Shown one piece after another: positions 55,202 to 63,899 of a stretch of DNA of 64,000 bases (position 1 is its first letter; each line of letters begins with the position of its first letter). Below the pieces are notes generated by a model. The model saw only the letters and a list, made by a program, of their open reading frames with translations. It did not search any database and was not told where the DNA came from. The translations under genes and the position numbers were made by a program. The stretch is from JABDQZ01 sp963801985 (GTDB taxonomy: Bacteria; Pseudomonadota; Gammaproteobacteria; Chromatiales; Chromatiaceae): contig CAWDGV010000013.1 in assembly GCA_963801985.1 (NCBI GenBank), forward strand, positions 1 to 64,000, in the 5' to 3' direction.

Positions 55202-57034
55202 ATGGATCAAAAACAAGATCAAAAAGCAGAATATCCCAATGCCGGGCTGATTTTACCTGCAAGAACTGAGCAAAAATCCAGTTTCTTTCATAAGCCCGCA
55301 GCAGTCAGTGACTGGCTGGAAAAGCTACCACTGGCCAGCCCACTGGAGTGCAGCAAATCGCTGTTTAAAACGCTGTTTGAAATGAACAGGATCAATCTTG
55401 CCAGTGAACTTCGTATCAAGATTCTTGAGGACATGCTCAACCCTATTGAAATTGTCACAAATAACCTGAAAAGCAAATACGTCACAACCACTTTTCCGCT
55501 CAATGAAAAGAATCGCAAAATCGCCTTGCTAACCCGGGAACTCTACAAAGAAGTCCTCATCGGTTACAAAGCCGCCATTGCAGAACAGATTGAAACCGGT
55601 TCGGCAAAATCACAGCAAAGCCCCCATATTGTGGCTGTTCACCGTGCATTGAGTTATCTCTACAAGGTCCTGTTTCATTCCTACATCATTTACGAGCCCT
55701 ACCCGGTTCATATCTGGCGTGAAATACATTTACTGTTTACCTACAGTTCACTCAACAAAATCGATCGAATTCCAGTTAAGGATGAAAATGCCGAACCCGC
55801 TACTGCTTCAACTGCAAAACAGGTCTATATCAAGACATTATTACTTGCTGCAGCATCACCCTATCAGCTAAGACAACGCGAAACTGATCAACTCGATGGA
55901 GCTCTTGGCAGTTTTTCCAGCCTGGCCAAACTATCAATTCGCCACGTAAAAGACAGTGACAACGATATCGGCTTCCTGATTAACCTCCACTCGGACAAGC
56001 CACCGGTCCCTATCGCTTATGCAACCAAGCAGGAAAACCGTCAGCTGTTTGTTCTGGATACCAGGAAACTGCTGGAAAAAATCCAGCATAGCCTGACACA
56101 GGCTTCTGAAGACAATATGTCAGGAATGAGCACACATCTGAAACAGTTGCTTCTGAAAAACTGGGGGCACGCCCCGCATCGGCACTATGTACGCACACGT
56201 CTGAACTTCGACCTGAATGTCGCGATTGGCCTGAACGAGATTCATGAACTTATCGAAACCGGGCAAGCTTCACCCGAGAATAAAAATCTCTACCTGGGTA
56301 AAAGTGACTCCATTCTCAAACCACAGGATAACCTGCAGCGTTCCAGTTTATTTCTTACCGATGACGAGGACGAGGACATTACCATCCTGACCATGGGCAA
56401 CTATGACAGTCCTGAAAAAAACCGAGGCACGTTCTTATCCACCCAGAAAATCGAAAAGGAATTACAGATTAACGGCGATGAACTCCTTAGTGAAAGTCAT
56501 GATGGCGGCAATAAACGTACCCATGAATGTAAAACCGTCAATGAAAGCTCGGGTGGTTACTGCATCGAATGGCCACAGAAAAATACCCCGGGAATACGTG
56601 TTGGAGAATTGATTGGCATACAGTCAGCAACCCATGCCGTTGAATTTGGATTAGCCATTACCCGCTGGCTGAAAAGTCTGCCAGATAACTCGTTAATGGT
56701 TGGCATTGAAATCATCTCGCACAAATGCAAGGCCACGAAAGCACGTATCGATGAGATCGTGCCAAAACACAAGACTGCCACCTATTATCCAGCACTGACC
56801 ATCCCGCAAACAGCAGATGCCCCGTCCTACGTGATCGTACCTTCGGACCTGTTTAACAGCGACAAGGTTTTACTGCTTAAAAACCAGCATGAGATGGAAG
56901 AAAGAATCAAACTGTCCAAGCTGATCGAATCAACCGGTTTGTTCAGCCTGTATGAAACAACCACCCTGGCATCAACCAGCAAGCCCAGGCATTCACAACT
57001 CATTGACGAGTCACCCATACTCTCAGACAAATGA
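55202..57034 (+). CDS. Hypothetical protein, partner of FimX-like gene, PilZ-like C-terminus
   Basis: 610 residues, cytoplasmic, with no signal peptide. The N-terminal 250 residues are helical (WLEKLPLASPLECSKSLFKTLFEMNRINL, then LYKEVLIGYKAAIAEQIE and AVHRALSYLYKVLFHSYIIYEPYPVHIWREIHLLF). The C-terminal region near 460-540 has GYCIEWPQKNTPGIRVGELIGIQS...FGLAITRWLKSLPDNSLMVGIEII, whose pattern resembles a PilZ-type beta barrel. A ligand-binding arginine cluster is not clear. It precedes the FimX-like gene by 28 bases and is probably co-transcribed with it, so a role in type IV pilus or c-di-GMP signalling is inferred from context. Confidence 0.7.
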   Translation: MDQKQDQKAEYPNAGLILPARTEQKSSFFHKPAAVSDWLEKLPLASPLECSKSLFKTLFEMNRINLASELRIKILEDMLNPIEIVTNNLKSKYVTTTFPLNEKNRKIALLTRELYKEVLIGYKAAIAEQIETGSAKSQQSPHIVAVHRALSYLYKVLFHSYIIYEPYPVHIWREIHLLFTYSSLNKIDRIPVKDENAEPATASTAKQVYIKTLLLAAASPYQLRQRETDQLDGALGSFSSLAKLSIRHVKDSDNDIGFLINLHSDKPPVPIAYATKQENRQLFVLDTRKLLEKIQHSLTQASEDNMSGMSTHLKQLLLKNWGHAPHRHYVRTRLNFDLNVAIGLNEIHELIETGQASPENKNLYLGKSDSILKPQDNLQRSSLFLTDDEDEDITILTMGNYDSPEKNRGTFLSTQKIEKELQINGDELLSESHDGGNKRTHECKTVNESSGGYCIEWPQKNTPGIRVGELIGIQSATHAVEFGLAITRWLKSLPDNSLMVGIEIISHKCKATKARIDEIVPKHKTATYYPALTIPQTADAPSYVIVPSDLFNSDKVLLLKNQHEMEERIKLSKLIESTGLFSLYETTTLASTSKPRHSQLIDESPILSDK

Positions 57035-57062
57035 GCAAGGAAGTAATAAAAAATAATCACAT

Positions 57063-59135
57063 ATGATTTCCTTACTCATTATCAATGTCAGCGCTGACGT
57101 AATGAATGAATGGCTCAACGCATTACGTGATTCGGGAATGGCTGTACATGAAAACAGCATGTCCTCTGAAAAAGCCTGCAGACACCTTTCCGATGAAACC
57201 TCTTATGACCTGGTTATTTACCATAGCCATGACAATCAACCTGATGAAGAATTCTTTGAATGCCTTTCAAACAGCATGAATAAGGCGCCTGTCATCGTTT
57301 CATGTGAATCACCATCAACAGCATTTTTTGAAAAATTTGCTGCGCATGGAGTTAAAGATATTTTTCAAAGCCAGGACCTTAATAGACTGGCATTAATTGC
57401 AAAACGTGAAATCGATGCTCACCGGGTCAGTAAAGAACTGGCTGAATTGAAAAAGCGGTTCACGGAATCTGAAAACCGCTACCACAATTTACTGGAAACA
57501 TCCGAAGAAGCCATTGCCTACATCCAGGATGGCATGCATATGCACATCAATCCTGCCTACCGCTCAGTTTTTGGCTATATCGATGAAGATGAGCTTTTCA
57601 GTAAGCCGGTAATGGACCTGATCTCCAGCAACTACCAGAATTACTTTAAACAGTTTTTGAAAACTGCTTCACAACTGGCAGATGAACAGCTAATCGAGCT
57701 GGAATGCATACGTTCTGATGAGCAGCCTTTCAAAGCCCTGCTGACTTTTTCTCCTGCGGTATTTGAAGGTGAAAACTGTATCCAGATGCAGGTTGAAAAT
57801 ATCGACTTGCAACAGAAAGTCAGACAGGTCAGTGGACAGGATCCACAGACAGGCCTGTACAGTCGTCATCATTTTATGCAGGACCTGGAAAATCTTTTTT
57901 TACGCAAAGATACACAGGCTAACCAGACTTCGCTGCTCTACATCATGGTTGATAACTTTGAGGAATTAAAAAGCAAGCATGGACTGATGGCGACTGACCT
58001 GATTCTCCAGGAAATGTCAGGGTTACTGCAAAGCCAGCTCACTCCCGGCATGACGCTCTATCGTTTTGGCGATCATTCGTTTACCGTGTTAATTGAAAAC
58101 GATGATAACCAGCAGGCTAGAATGCTCGCTGATTCATTGATCAGATTAACCGTTAACCATATCTACACCCTCGTTGGTGGCGTCATCGCGCCCACCTTAA
58201 GCATTGGCCTGACCTGCGCTGACCTGAAAAATACGGACAATAGCGAACAGGCAGCAAACAGTTTTTTAAACCATGCTTACCAGGCTTGCAGGGAAATCTA
58301 CACGAATGCCGGGGATGGTTTTCTTGCTTATGAAAACCTGGCCAGGCAGTTACCCGCCGAAGATGAGATTGATGCCATCGACGACACCATACATTTAAAA
58401 GAATTACTCGCCTATGCCCTGGAACACGACCGTTATCGACTGGTTTTTCAGCCCATAGTCAGTATCCAGGGCGATACCAGTGAAAACTACGCTGTTTTAT
58501 TACGCCTGCTTAACAATGACAATGAAGAAATCAGGCCGAGGCATTTCCTGAAGCAGGCAGTGCAATATGGATACATGGCGGACATCGATCGCTGGGTCAT
58601 CAAAAATGCCATTAACGAAATTGCCAGACAGCGCAGTAAAAACAACAGGCTGAACTTTTTCATCCAGCTGTCTGAAAATGCCATACAGGACGACACCCTT
58701 CTTTTATGGATTGTAGACTGCCTCAGGGAAGCGAACGCCAAGGGCGTATGGCTCACCTTCCAGTTCAATTTTCCTGACGTCTGCGACCATATTCTCGCGG
58801 CTGAAAAACTCATCCTCGGCCTGAAAAAAATCAACTGCAATATCGCGATCAACCAGTTTGAAAATTCCAAGCATGCCCGGCAAATGCTGGAACGCATCCC
58901 GGTTGATGTGATTAAACTACATCATTCCATGCTCAGTGATATTGAAACGGATGGTGATAGCAGGCAACAACTGGTTGAACTGAATAATGTCACAAGGGCT
59001 CAACAGATAAAAACCGTTGCATCAAAAATTGAAAAGCCTGATGTTTTATCTGTCCTCTGGCATATCGGGATTAATTATATCCAGGGTTTCTCACTCCAGG
59101 AACCGGCGCCCGTCATCAGTTACGAGCAACAGTAA
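57063..59135 (+). CDS. FimX-like degenerate REC-PAS-GGDEF-EAL protein
   Basis: 690 residues, the length of Pseudomonas FimX and the same domain order. Receiver-like region (1-120, no clear phosphoacceptor triad), PAS (about 135-255), GGDEF-like (270-420) and EAL-like (440-685). The cyclase motif reads RFGDHSFTVLIEN, the EAL motif reads YAVLLRLLN and the usual DDFG reads INQFENSKHA. Synthesis and breakdown of c-di-GMP are therefore not expected, though binding is possible. FimX acts as a c-di-GMP receptor at the cell pole controlling type IV pilus assembly. No pil genes are in the window. Confidence 0.8.
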   Translation: MISLLIINVSADVMNEWLNALRDSGMAVHENSMSSEKACRHLSDETSYDLVIYHSHDNQPDEEFFECLSNSMNKAPVIVSCESPSTAFFEKFAAHGVKDIFQSQDLNRLALIAKREIDAHRVSKELAELKKRFTESENRYHNLLETSEEAIAYIQDGMHMHINPAYRSVFGYIDEDELFSKPVMDLISSNYQNYFKQFLKTASQLADEQLIELECIRSDEQPFKALLTFSPAVFEGENCIQMQVENIDLQQKVRQVSGQDPQTGLYSRHHFMQDLENLFLRKDTQANQTSLLYIMVDNFEELKSKHGLMATDLILQEMSGLLQSQLTPGMTLYRFGDHSFTVLIENDDNQQARMLADSLIRLTVNHIYTLVGGVIAPTLSIGLTCADLKNTDNSEQAANSFLNHAYQACREIYTNAGDGFLAYENLARQLPAEDEIDAIDDTIHLKELLAYALEHDRYRLVFQPIVSIQGDTSENYAVLLRLLNNDNEEIRPRHFLKQAVQYGYMADIDRWVIKNAINEIARQRSKNNRLNFFIQLSENAIQDDTLLLWIVDCLREANAKGVWLTFQFNFPDVCDHILAAEKLILGLKKINCNIAINQFENSKHARQMLERIPVDVIKLHHSMLSDIETDGDSRQQLVELNNVTRAQQIKTVASKIEKPDVLSVLWHIGINYIQGFSLQEPAPVISYEQQ

Positions 59136-59136
59136 A

Positions 59137-60045
59137 TCAGCTCTTATTGGCAATCCCATGAGGTACATGGCCGGTCGGCACATGTTGACTAGCTGATTCG
59201 CAATGTCCTTTCTGATCATCGAAAAAGATGTCTGCCCCAAAAGCATCGAGAAACTTGCCCTTGTCCATCCCTGCCAGGAACAGTGCTTCATCAATACGAA
59301 TCTCCCAGGCTCTTAAGGTGCGAATCACCCTTTCATGTGCTGGGGCACCCCTGGCAGTGATTAATGCCGTTCGAATGAGTGAAGTTTCCGGCGGCAGGAT
59401 GACCTGGAACTGGTGCAGGATCGAAAGGAAAGATTTAAAGGGACCACCAGACAAAGGTTCATGCGCAGCCGCTTTTTCAGTTTTTTCAAAAACTGCCAAA
59501 CCACTGGCACGATAAACCTGTTCAGCTTCATCTGAAAAAAGCACAGCATCACCATCAAATGCAATCCTTAGCTGCTCTTCCGAGCCTGGTTGTCGATTAC
59601 GCTGTTTCTTTGATGGGATCAGCGTTGCCGCCGCTATTCCCGCATCCAGCGCCTTGCCGACATCTTCAGAATCTGCCGATAAAAACAGGTGTGCCCCCAG
59701 GGCAGAAACATAACTAAATGGATTTTCACCACCGGTGAATGCGGCCCGTGTAATATTCAGGCCATGATGTCCGATTGAATTAAAAATACGCAGGCCAGTA
59801 TCAGCAGAATTTCGAGATAATAAGATGACCTCGACAGTGGCTTTTCCTGCCAGTGCCTCATTCAAAGCAAGCAGTTTTTTAACCAGTGGAAAGGCGACAC
59901 CTGGTTCAAGGGGGACATCTTCATTATCAATCTGGTATTTACAATACGCCTCGATTCCCTGCCCGGTAAAAATTTTATGGAGATCATCCAGATCGAATAA
60001 AGCCCGGGAAGAAATTGCAACAACAAGCTTTGGTATATCACCCAT
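59137..60045 (-). CDS. 5'-nucleotidase (PF06189-type)
   Basis: 302 residues matching the short cytosolic 5'-nucleotidase family. Motifs are LVVAISSRALFDLDDLHKIF near the start, VEVILLSRNSADTGLRIFNSI near 93, GGENPFSYVSALGAHLFLSADSEDV near 120, and LRIAFDGDAVLFSDEAEQVY near 175 (a DxD nucleophile motif of the HAD type). It dephosphorylates nucleoside monophosphates. It is convergent with the FimX-like gene and starts the leftward run 59.1-63.8 kb, although its link to that block is uncertain. Confidence 0.88.
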   Translation of the reverse strand: MGDIPKLVVAISSRALFDLDDLHKIFTGQGIEAYCKYQIDNEDVPLEPGVAFPLVKKLLALNEALAGKATVEVILLSRNSADTGLRIFNSIGHHGLNITRAAFTGGENPFSYVSALGAHLFLSADSEDVGKALDAGIAAATLIPSKKQRNRQPGSEEQLRIAFDGDAVLFSDEAEQVYRASGLAVFEKTEKAAAHEPLSGGPFKSFLSILHQFQVILPPETSLIRTALITARGAPAHERVIRTLRAWEIRIDEALFLAGMDKGKFLDAFGADIFFDDQKGHCESASQHVPTGHVPHGIANKS

Positions 60046-60066
60046 TTAGCGTGTTGAACCCGGTCA

Positions 60067-60558
60067 TTACCATGGCATAAAGGTATTCATAGCAGACATC
60101 GGGCGACTGATATTTCGATTCATAACATTAAAGTCACGCCCTATATTGTGAGTCGCATAAGTCATCGATGTCAGGGATTTTTCCATGGAATTGATATTCG
60201 CCAGCATCGGTTCAAGTGTACCCACTTTCTTGTTCATGGATTCCACGCTGACTGCCATGGTTCTTACATTGGCTGATAACTGCCCCATGTTATCGGATAC
60301 TGATTGCATATTGCTGGCGAGCACGGTCATGTTGGTATCAACACTGATGGCGAGGTAGTGAACATCCTTGGCCAGGTTGAAAATCAGGTAAAAACCATAA
60401 GCCGCAAGAATAATAAAAGCGAACAATGATGGATAGACAATCAATTCCCAGCGACGCGCACTGGATTCAAACACCTGTGCCAACCTGTCATTTGAGGCCG
60501 CCACTGGATGCATATCATCGATGTTAGTCGGAGCTTCCTGGATATTTGTTTCTGACAT
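60067..60558 (-). CDS. Membrane-anchored coiled-coil protein, unknown
   Basis: 163 residues: a polar N-terminus, one membrane helix (about 38-62: ELIVYPSLFAFIILAAYGFYLIFN), then a long heptad-like region (TNMTVLASNMQSVSDNMGQLSANVRTMAVSVESMNKKV and a Met-rich end) with repeated NM/SM positions. No enzyme motif is present. It might act as an oligomeric membrane scaffold. It lies 131 bases past the DUF302 gene, same strand, possibly in one operon with the ParA/TPR genes. Confidence 0.65.
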   Translation of the reverse strand: MSETNIQEAPTNIDDMHPVAASNDRLAQVFESSARRWELIVYPSLFAFIILAAYGFYLIFNLAKDVHYLAISVDTNMTVLASNMQSVSDNMGQLSANVRTMAVSVESMNKKVGTLEPMLANINSMEKSLTSMTYATHNIGRDFNVMNRNISRPMSAMNTFMPW

Positions 60559-60689
60559 TGAAAATCACCACCATAAACTTCATAAGCTTTTACTTATAAT
60601 AACAGAAGATTGGTAATTTTATGCCAACAAATATCAATTTTTTTTATAGAGGATATGTTTTTTACATGGAGCATGTCTTTTAATGTCGA

Positions 60690-61274
60690 TTAAAAGTCGC
60701 CGGCAGCTCCTTTGTGCATAATCTCAAGCATGATATCCCTTATTTCCAGTGCGTCTTTTTTCAAATCTGGCGGCAAGGGAGCCCCACCATAAATCATCGG
60801 ATCCATGTCCATGGAATACAGCCAGTACTTGCCTTTTTCCTGCTTGTCTTCTATCAAGGAAATGCGGCATGGCATGAACGAGGAGTAAGCATCACTGTAA
60901 TCGAGCATGTTAGCTGCAACACGGGAACGGCAAAAAGTGTAAATCTTGATAAACCGGTAGGGTTTACCTGTCTTCAGCACAATATCTTCACCCAGCGGGA
61001 AAACACCGGTAATGGCAATATTTCGCTCAGCGGCCACTGCAAGCATTGAAGTTTCCACCTCTTCAGGAGTCAGGCCCGCCTCTACAGGCACCTTCCATAC
61101 CATGCCTTCAGCAATGTCCCTGGTCTCCAACACCTTTGTCATCATGTTCAGATAGACATCGACGGCCCCTTCATCAAAACCCTGCAACTTGTCTTTAACC
61201 TGAAAAAAAACCAGGCCAATGATAACCAAAACAACCAGGCCAAAGATGGCCAAAATATTACGTATAAAACTCAT
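60690..61274 (-). CDS. DUF302 domain membrane-anchored protein
   Basis: 194 residues with an N-terminal membrane helix (about 5-25), then a DUF302-type domain with helical TRDIAEGMVWKVPVEAGLTPEEVETSMLAVAAERNIAITGVFPLG, IYTFCRSRVAANMLDYSDAYSSFMPCRISLIEDKQ and a terminal GAAGDF. Paralogue of the DUF302 protein at 30.1 kb; unlike it, this one keeps its helix instead of a cleavable peptide. The cysteines in FCRSR and PCRI sit at corresponding places in both. Function unknown. Confidence 0.78.
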   Translation of the reverse strand: MSFIRNILAIFGLVVLVIIGLVFFQVKDKLQGFDEGAVDVYLNMMTKVLETRDIAEGMVWKVPVEAGLTPEEVETSMLAVAAERNIAITGVFPLGEDIVLKTGKPYRFIKIYTFCRSRVAANMLDYSDAYSSFMPCRISLIEDKQEKGKYWLYSMDMDPMIYGGAPLPPDLKKDALEIRDIMLEIMHKGAAGDF

Positions 61275-61345
61275 AATACGATTCCATGTGACATAACTTT
61301 TATGCAGTTAAAGTCAGGATATTCAGCGTTTTTCCAGGAATGACT

Positions 61346-62215
61346 TTATTCAGGCGTGTTTTGAATCACTTCAATAGAACTGAGCACTTCCTTTAGCTGA
61401 GCAGCCTGCTCGCTTTTTCCCTCTTTCTCCAGCAACTCCGCCGCTTTGCGGTACATATGGGCAGCCGAGTTTAAATTTCCCTGGGTACTGAGCAGGTTAC
61501 CCAGCTCACCATAGCCATCCGGATTTTCCGGATTCAGATTAATATAAGCTTGATACAGAGTCCGGGCTTTTTCAAGATCATCATTCCAGTAGGCTTTTCT
61601 CGCCTGTTGCAACAGGTCTTCCTTAATATCAGCATCCTCTACAGGCTGCTGTTCTGGCGGCCTGAACTGATAGTTTTCCTCTGCCTGCAAGGATTCTGCT
61701 GATTCGACTGGTATGACTTCCAGTGTTTCAGCTACCGGGCTTTCTTCTGGCTGCCCAGTTTGAACAACATGCTCCTGTGATTCCAGGCCTGTTGTTGATG
61801 CTTCCTGTAGCGTTGGTTCATCTACCGGAACCAGCTTCTCTGCCGGATCAGACGCCTCAACAGGGTGTTCCATATCAGGGGCTTCAGCCATAGTTTGGTC
61901 AGATGACTTTAAAACATCAGCTGATTTTTCAGGGACAGCCACAGGCTCTGCTTCCAAAACAGGTTCCTCTGCAGGCTGCTCCAGGACAGGAGATACAGCT
62001 AGAGTTTCTAAAACCGGTTTTAAAGTATCGATTGCTTGTTCTGATGATTGCTCTGAACCAGGGGTAATCATTGTTTCCGCCTGAGATTCAACAACGGGTT
62101 CGGCTTCTGGCCAGAGACCGAATAATGGTCCACGAAAAAAGACCGCCGCCACAATAAACAGCGATAAGACCAACAGTACCGTATGACAAACTATCCAATG
62201 CAGCAAAAATTTCAT
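61346..62215 (-). CDS. TPR-repeat membrane protein with acidic linker
   Basis: 289 residues: an N-terminal membrane helix (about 7-30), a long Glu/Pro/Val-rich low-complexity linker (30-195), then two to three TPR-type repeats (about 200-285: LLQQARKAYWNDDLEKARTLYQAYINLNPENPDGYGELGNLLSTQGNLNSAAHMYRKAAELL). The linker would span the periplasm or cytoplasm and place the TPR domain at a distance. It sits 19 bases downstream of the ParA gene. Confidence 0.75.
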   Translation of the reverse strand: MKFLLHWIVCHTVLLVLSLFIVAAVFFRGPLFGLWPEAEPVVESQAETMITPGSEQSSEQAIDTLKPVLETLAVSPVLEQPAEEPVLEAEPVAVPEKSADVLKSSDQTMAEAPDMEHPVEASDPAEKLVPVDEPTLQEASTTGLESQEHVVQTGQPEESPVAETLEVIPVESAESLQAEENYQFRPPEQQPVEDADIKEDLLQQARKAYWNDDLEKARTLYQAYINLNPENPDGYGELGNLLSTQGNLNSAAHMYRKAAELLEKEGKSEQAAQLKEVLSSIEVIQNTPE

Positions 62216-62234
62216 TAACCCGCTCCAGCCTCAA

Positions 62235-62873
62235 TTATCCAGATACAAGTTTAGGATAAAGCAAAGCAACCAGTGCATTCCATTCACGGGTTCCTTTACT
62301 TCGGGGGTCCAGTTCGAACACGGCCAGTCCTTCACTGAAAGAACGTCGAAAAACCGTTCTCTGGCAAAGACGTGGTTTCATGTAGCTGATTTTAGGTAAT
62401 GACACCAGTGCTGCGGCAGCCTCATCCGATTCACGCACGGCCCGGTGGGTATCGGCCCTGTTGATGAAGCCCATCATATCCGGCATATTCTCCAGCCCCC
62501 TGACAGAGGCGACAAAACGGATAAATCGTTGGGTTGACCAGATATCTGCTTGACTGGGAGGTACCGGCACAACAATCCGGTCTGCCAGCGATATGGCTTT
62601 TTTCATGCTCTCGATATCAGCCGTACCAATATCGATAAGCACTTCATCTGCCTCCTGCATGGCATCTTCACGCAATGAAGTCTTTCCCTTTACCGCGATT
62701 GAGGGCTCATAACCTTCTTCAGCCCGCACTTCAACGACGTCGGATAACGTAGCCTGTGGATCAACATCAATGGCAAGCACATCCTGCCCTGCCATAGACA
62801 ACCAGACAGCAAGATTGAATGTTACGGTACTTTTGCCGGAACCTCCTTTAAGACTGCCTATCACTGTTATCAT
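62235..62873 (-). CDS. ParA/MinD-family ATPase
   Basis: 212 residues. Deviant Walker A VIGSLKGGSGKSTVTFNLA (residues 4-22, with the signature lysine of ParA), switch DVDPQATLSDV (about 36-46), and a later Walker B-like DEVLIDIGTADIES. No helix-turn-helix domain, so it is of the small ParA type used to position cargo rather than plasmids. No parB or parS is seen. It lies upstream of TPR and DUF302 genes in the same direction, so a membrane-linked assembly is possible. Confidence 0.85.
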   Translation of the reverse strand: MITVIGSLKGGSGKSTVTFNLAVWLSMAGQDVLAIDVDPQATLSDVVEVRAEEGYEPSIAVKGKTSLREDAMQEADEVLIDIGTADIESMKKAISLADRIVVPVPPSQADIWSTQRFIRFVASVRGLENMPDMMGFINRADTHRAVRESDEAAAALVSLPKISYMKPRLCQRTVFRRSFSEGLAVFELDPRSKGTREWNALVALLYPKLVSG

Positions 62874-62896
62874 AAATTCACCCCGTTAAATCCATC

Positions 62897-63811
62897 CTAA
62901 AATGTTGAATCGACAGGACGGAAAGACCATTTATCCCAAGGATTATTACCTGTTTTTGGTAACTCTGCATCGGCCAGCCGGTAAGAAACCGGAACAGCCG
63001 CCGCGATATCCTGTACTTTTGTTTGCTTGGCCGCCGGCTGGAAACGCGCATCAGGTCTGAAACGGTAATTACCCGCGTTGCTTGCCGCATGCCCTGTTAT
63101 ATAGGCCTGTCTGGCCTGATCCTGGCCGCCAGGCCTCTCAGTCGGCCTGGCATCTAACTGAACATGATCGTTTCGTGAGAACCTGTCTTGCCCGACAGGT
63201 TTAAATGATTTCATCACCCGGCTGGAAAAGGTCACAAAATTGGCGTTCCTGGCAGGCGACCTGTACTGGTAGCCATGCGCTGTAACAGGAGATGTTCGGT
63301 ATATAGTCGTGTCGGACTGCTCAACACTTGCGTTCGACTGGTTGGAATAATAATTAACCCCTCCTCCACGACGAAAGCCTCGCGGCTGGGCTGCTTCCCA
63401 GGCATATTGGCGGGCAAAGGCTGGTTTTTGGTAATGACTGGCCGGCAATGTACGGGTGAAATGGTTATACGCAGGAACTGACGACCGGGCAGGTTGATAA
63501 GTCAAGCTTCGCAGGGGGCGTTGTTGACGTGTATAACCTGGGTAAAAGCCGGCAGTGGTTCGATAAGAGATACTTACCGGTCTTTGCAGCTTTCGATAGG
63601 AATACCGGGCATTTGATTGATAACGGCGATAATCAGCCGGTTTCTGTTCAACCGGTCGAAAACGATACTCGGGATAGGCTTTGTGAAACTCTGAATAACT
63701 GAATTTGCCATTGAAAAAATTACCCGCAAACGTTGGAGTGGATATTGAAACACTGATACAACCCGCAAACATTAACTGGCAGACAACTGCTTTCAGTTTA
63801 TTGATACGCAT
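62897..63811 (-). CDS. Secreted Arg/Tyr/Pro-rich protein with FRP motifs
   Basis: 304 residues from ATG 63811 (GGGGAG site; the frame also runs to 63835). Signal peptide about 1-30 (STPTFA-GN). The mature protein is very rich in Arg, Tyr, Gln, Ala and Pro with little hydrophobic content. Three short repeats, YRFRPVEQ, YRFRPDAR and WSFRPVDS, lie near the start, in the last quarter and at the C-terminus. No known family. It looks like an extracytoplasmic structural or matrix protein. It precedes the ParA gene by 23 bases. Confidence 0.7.
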   Translation of the reverse strand: MRINKLKAVVCQLMFAGCISVSISTPTFAGNFFNGKFSYSEFHKAYPEYRFRPVEQKPADYRRYQSNARYSYRKLQRPVSISYRTTAGFYPGYTRQQRPLRSLTYQPARSSVPAYNHFTRTLPASHYQKPAFARQYAWEAAQPRGFRRGGGVNYYSNQSNASVEQSDTTIYRTSPVTAHGYQYRSPARNANFVTFSSRVMKSFKPVGQDRFSRNDHVQLDARPTERPGGQDQARQAYITGHAASNAGNYRFRPDARFQPAAKQTKVQDIAAAVPVSYRLADAELPKTGNNPWDKWSFRPVDSTF

Positions 63812-63899
63812 ACTTCTGACTCCCCAAATAACCATAATCGGTCAACAACATTACATACAACCACTTACAAAACTCAGTCTATAAAAATCAAAGCCATTT

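Noticed and set aside
62235..62873. ParA gene as a sign of a plasmid or integrated element
   Set aside because: No ParB, parS-like sites, replication or mobilisation genes; neighbours are membrane and secreted proteins.
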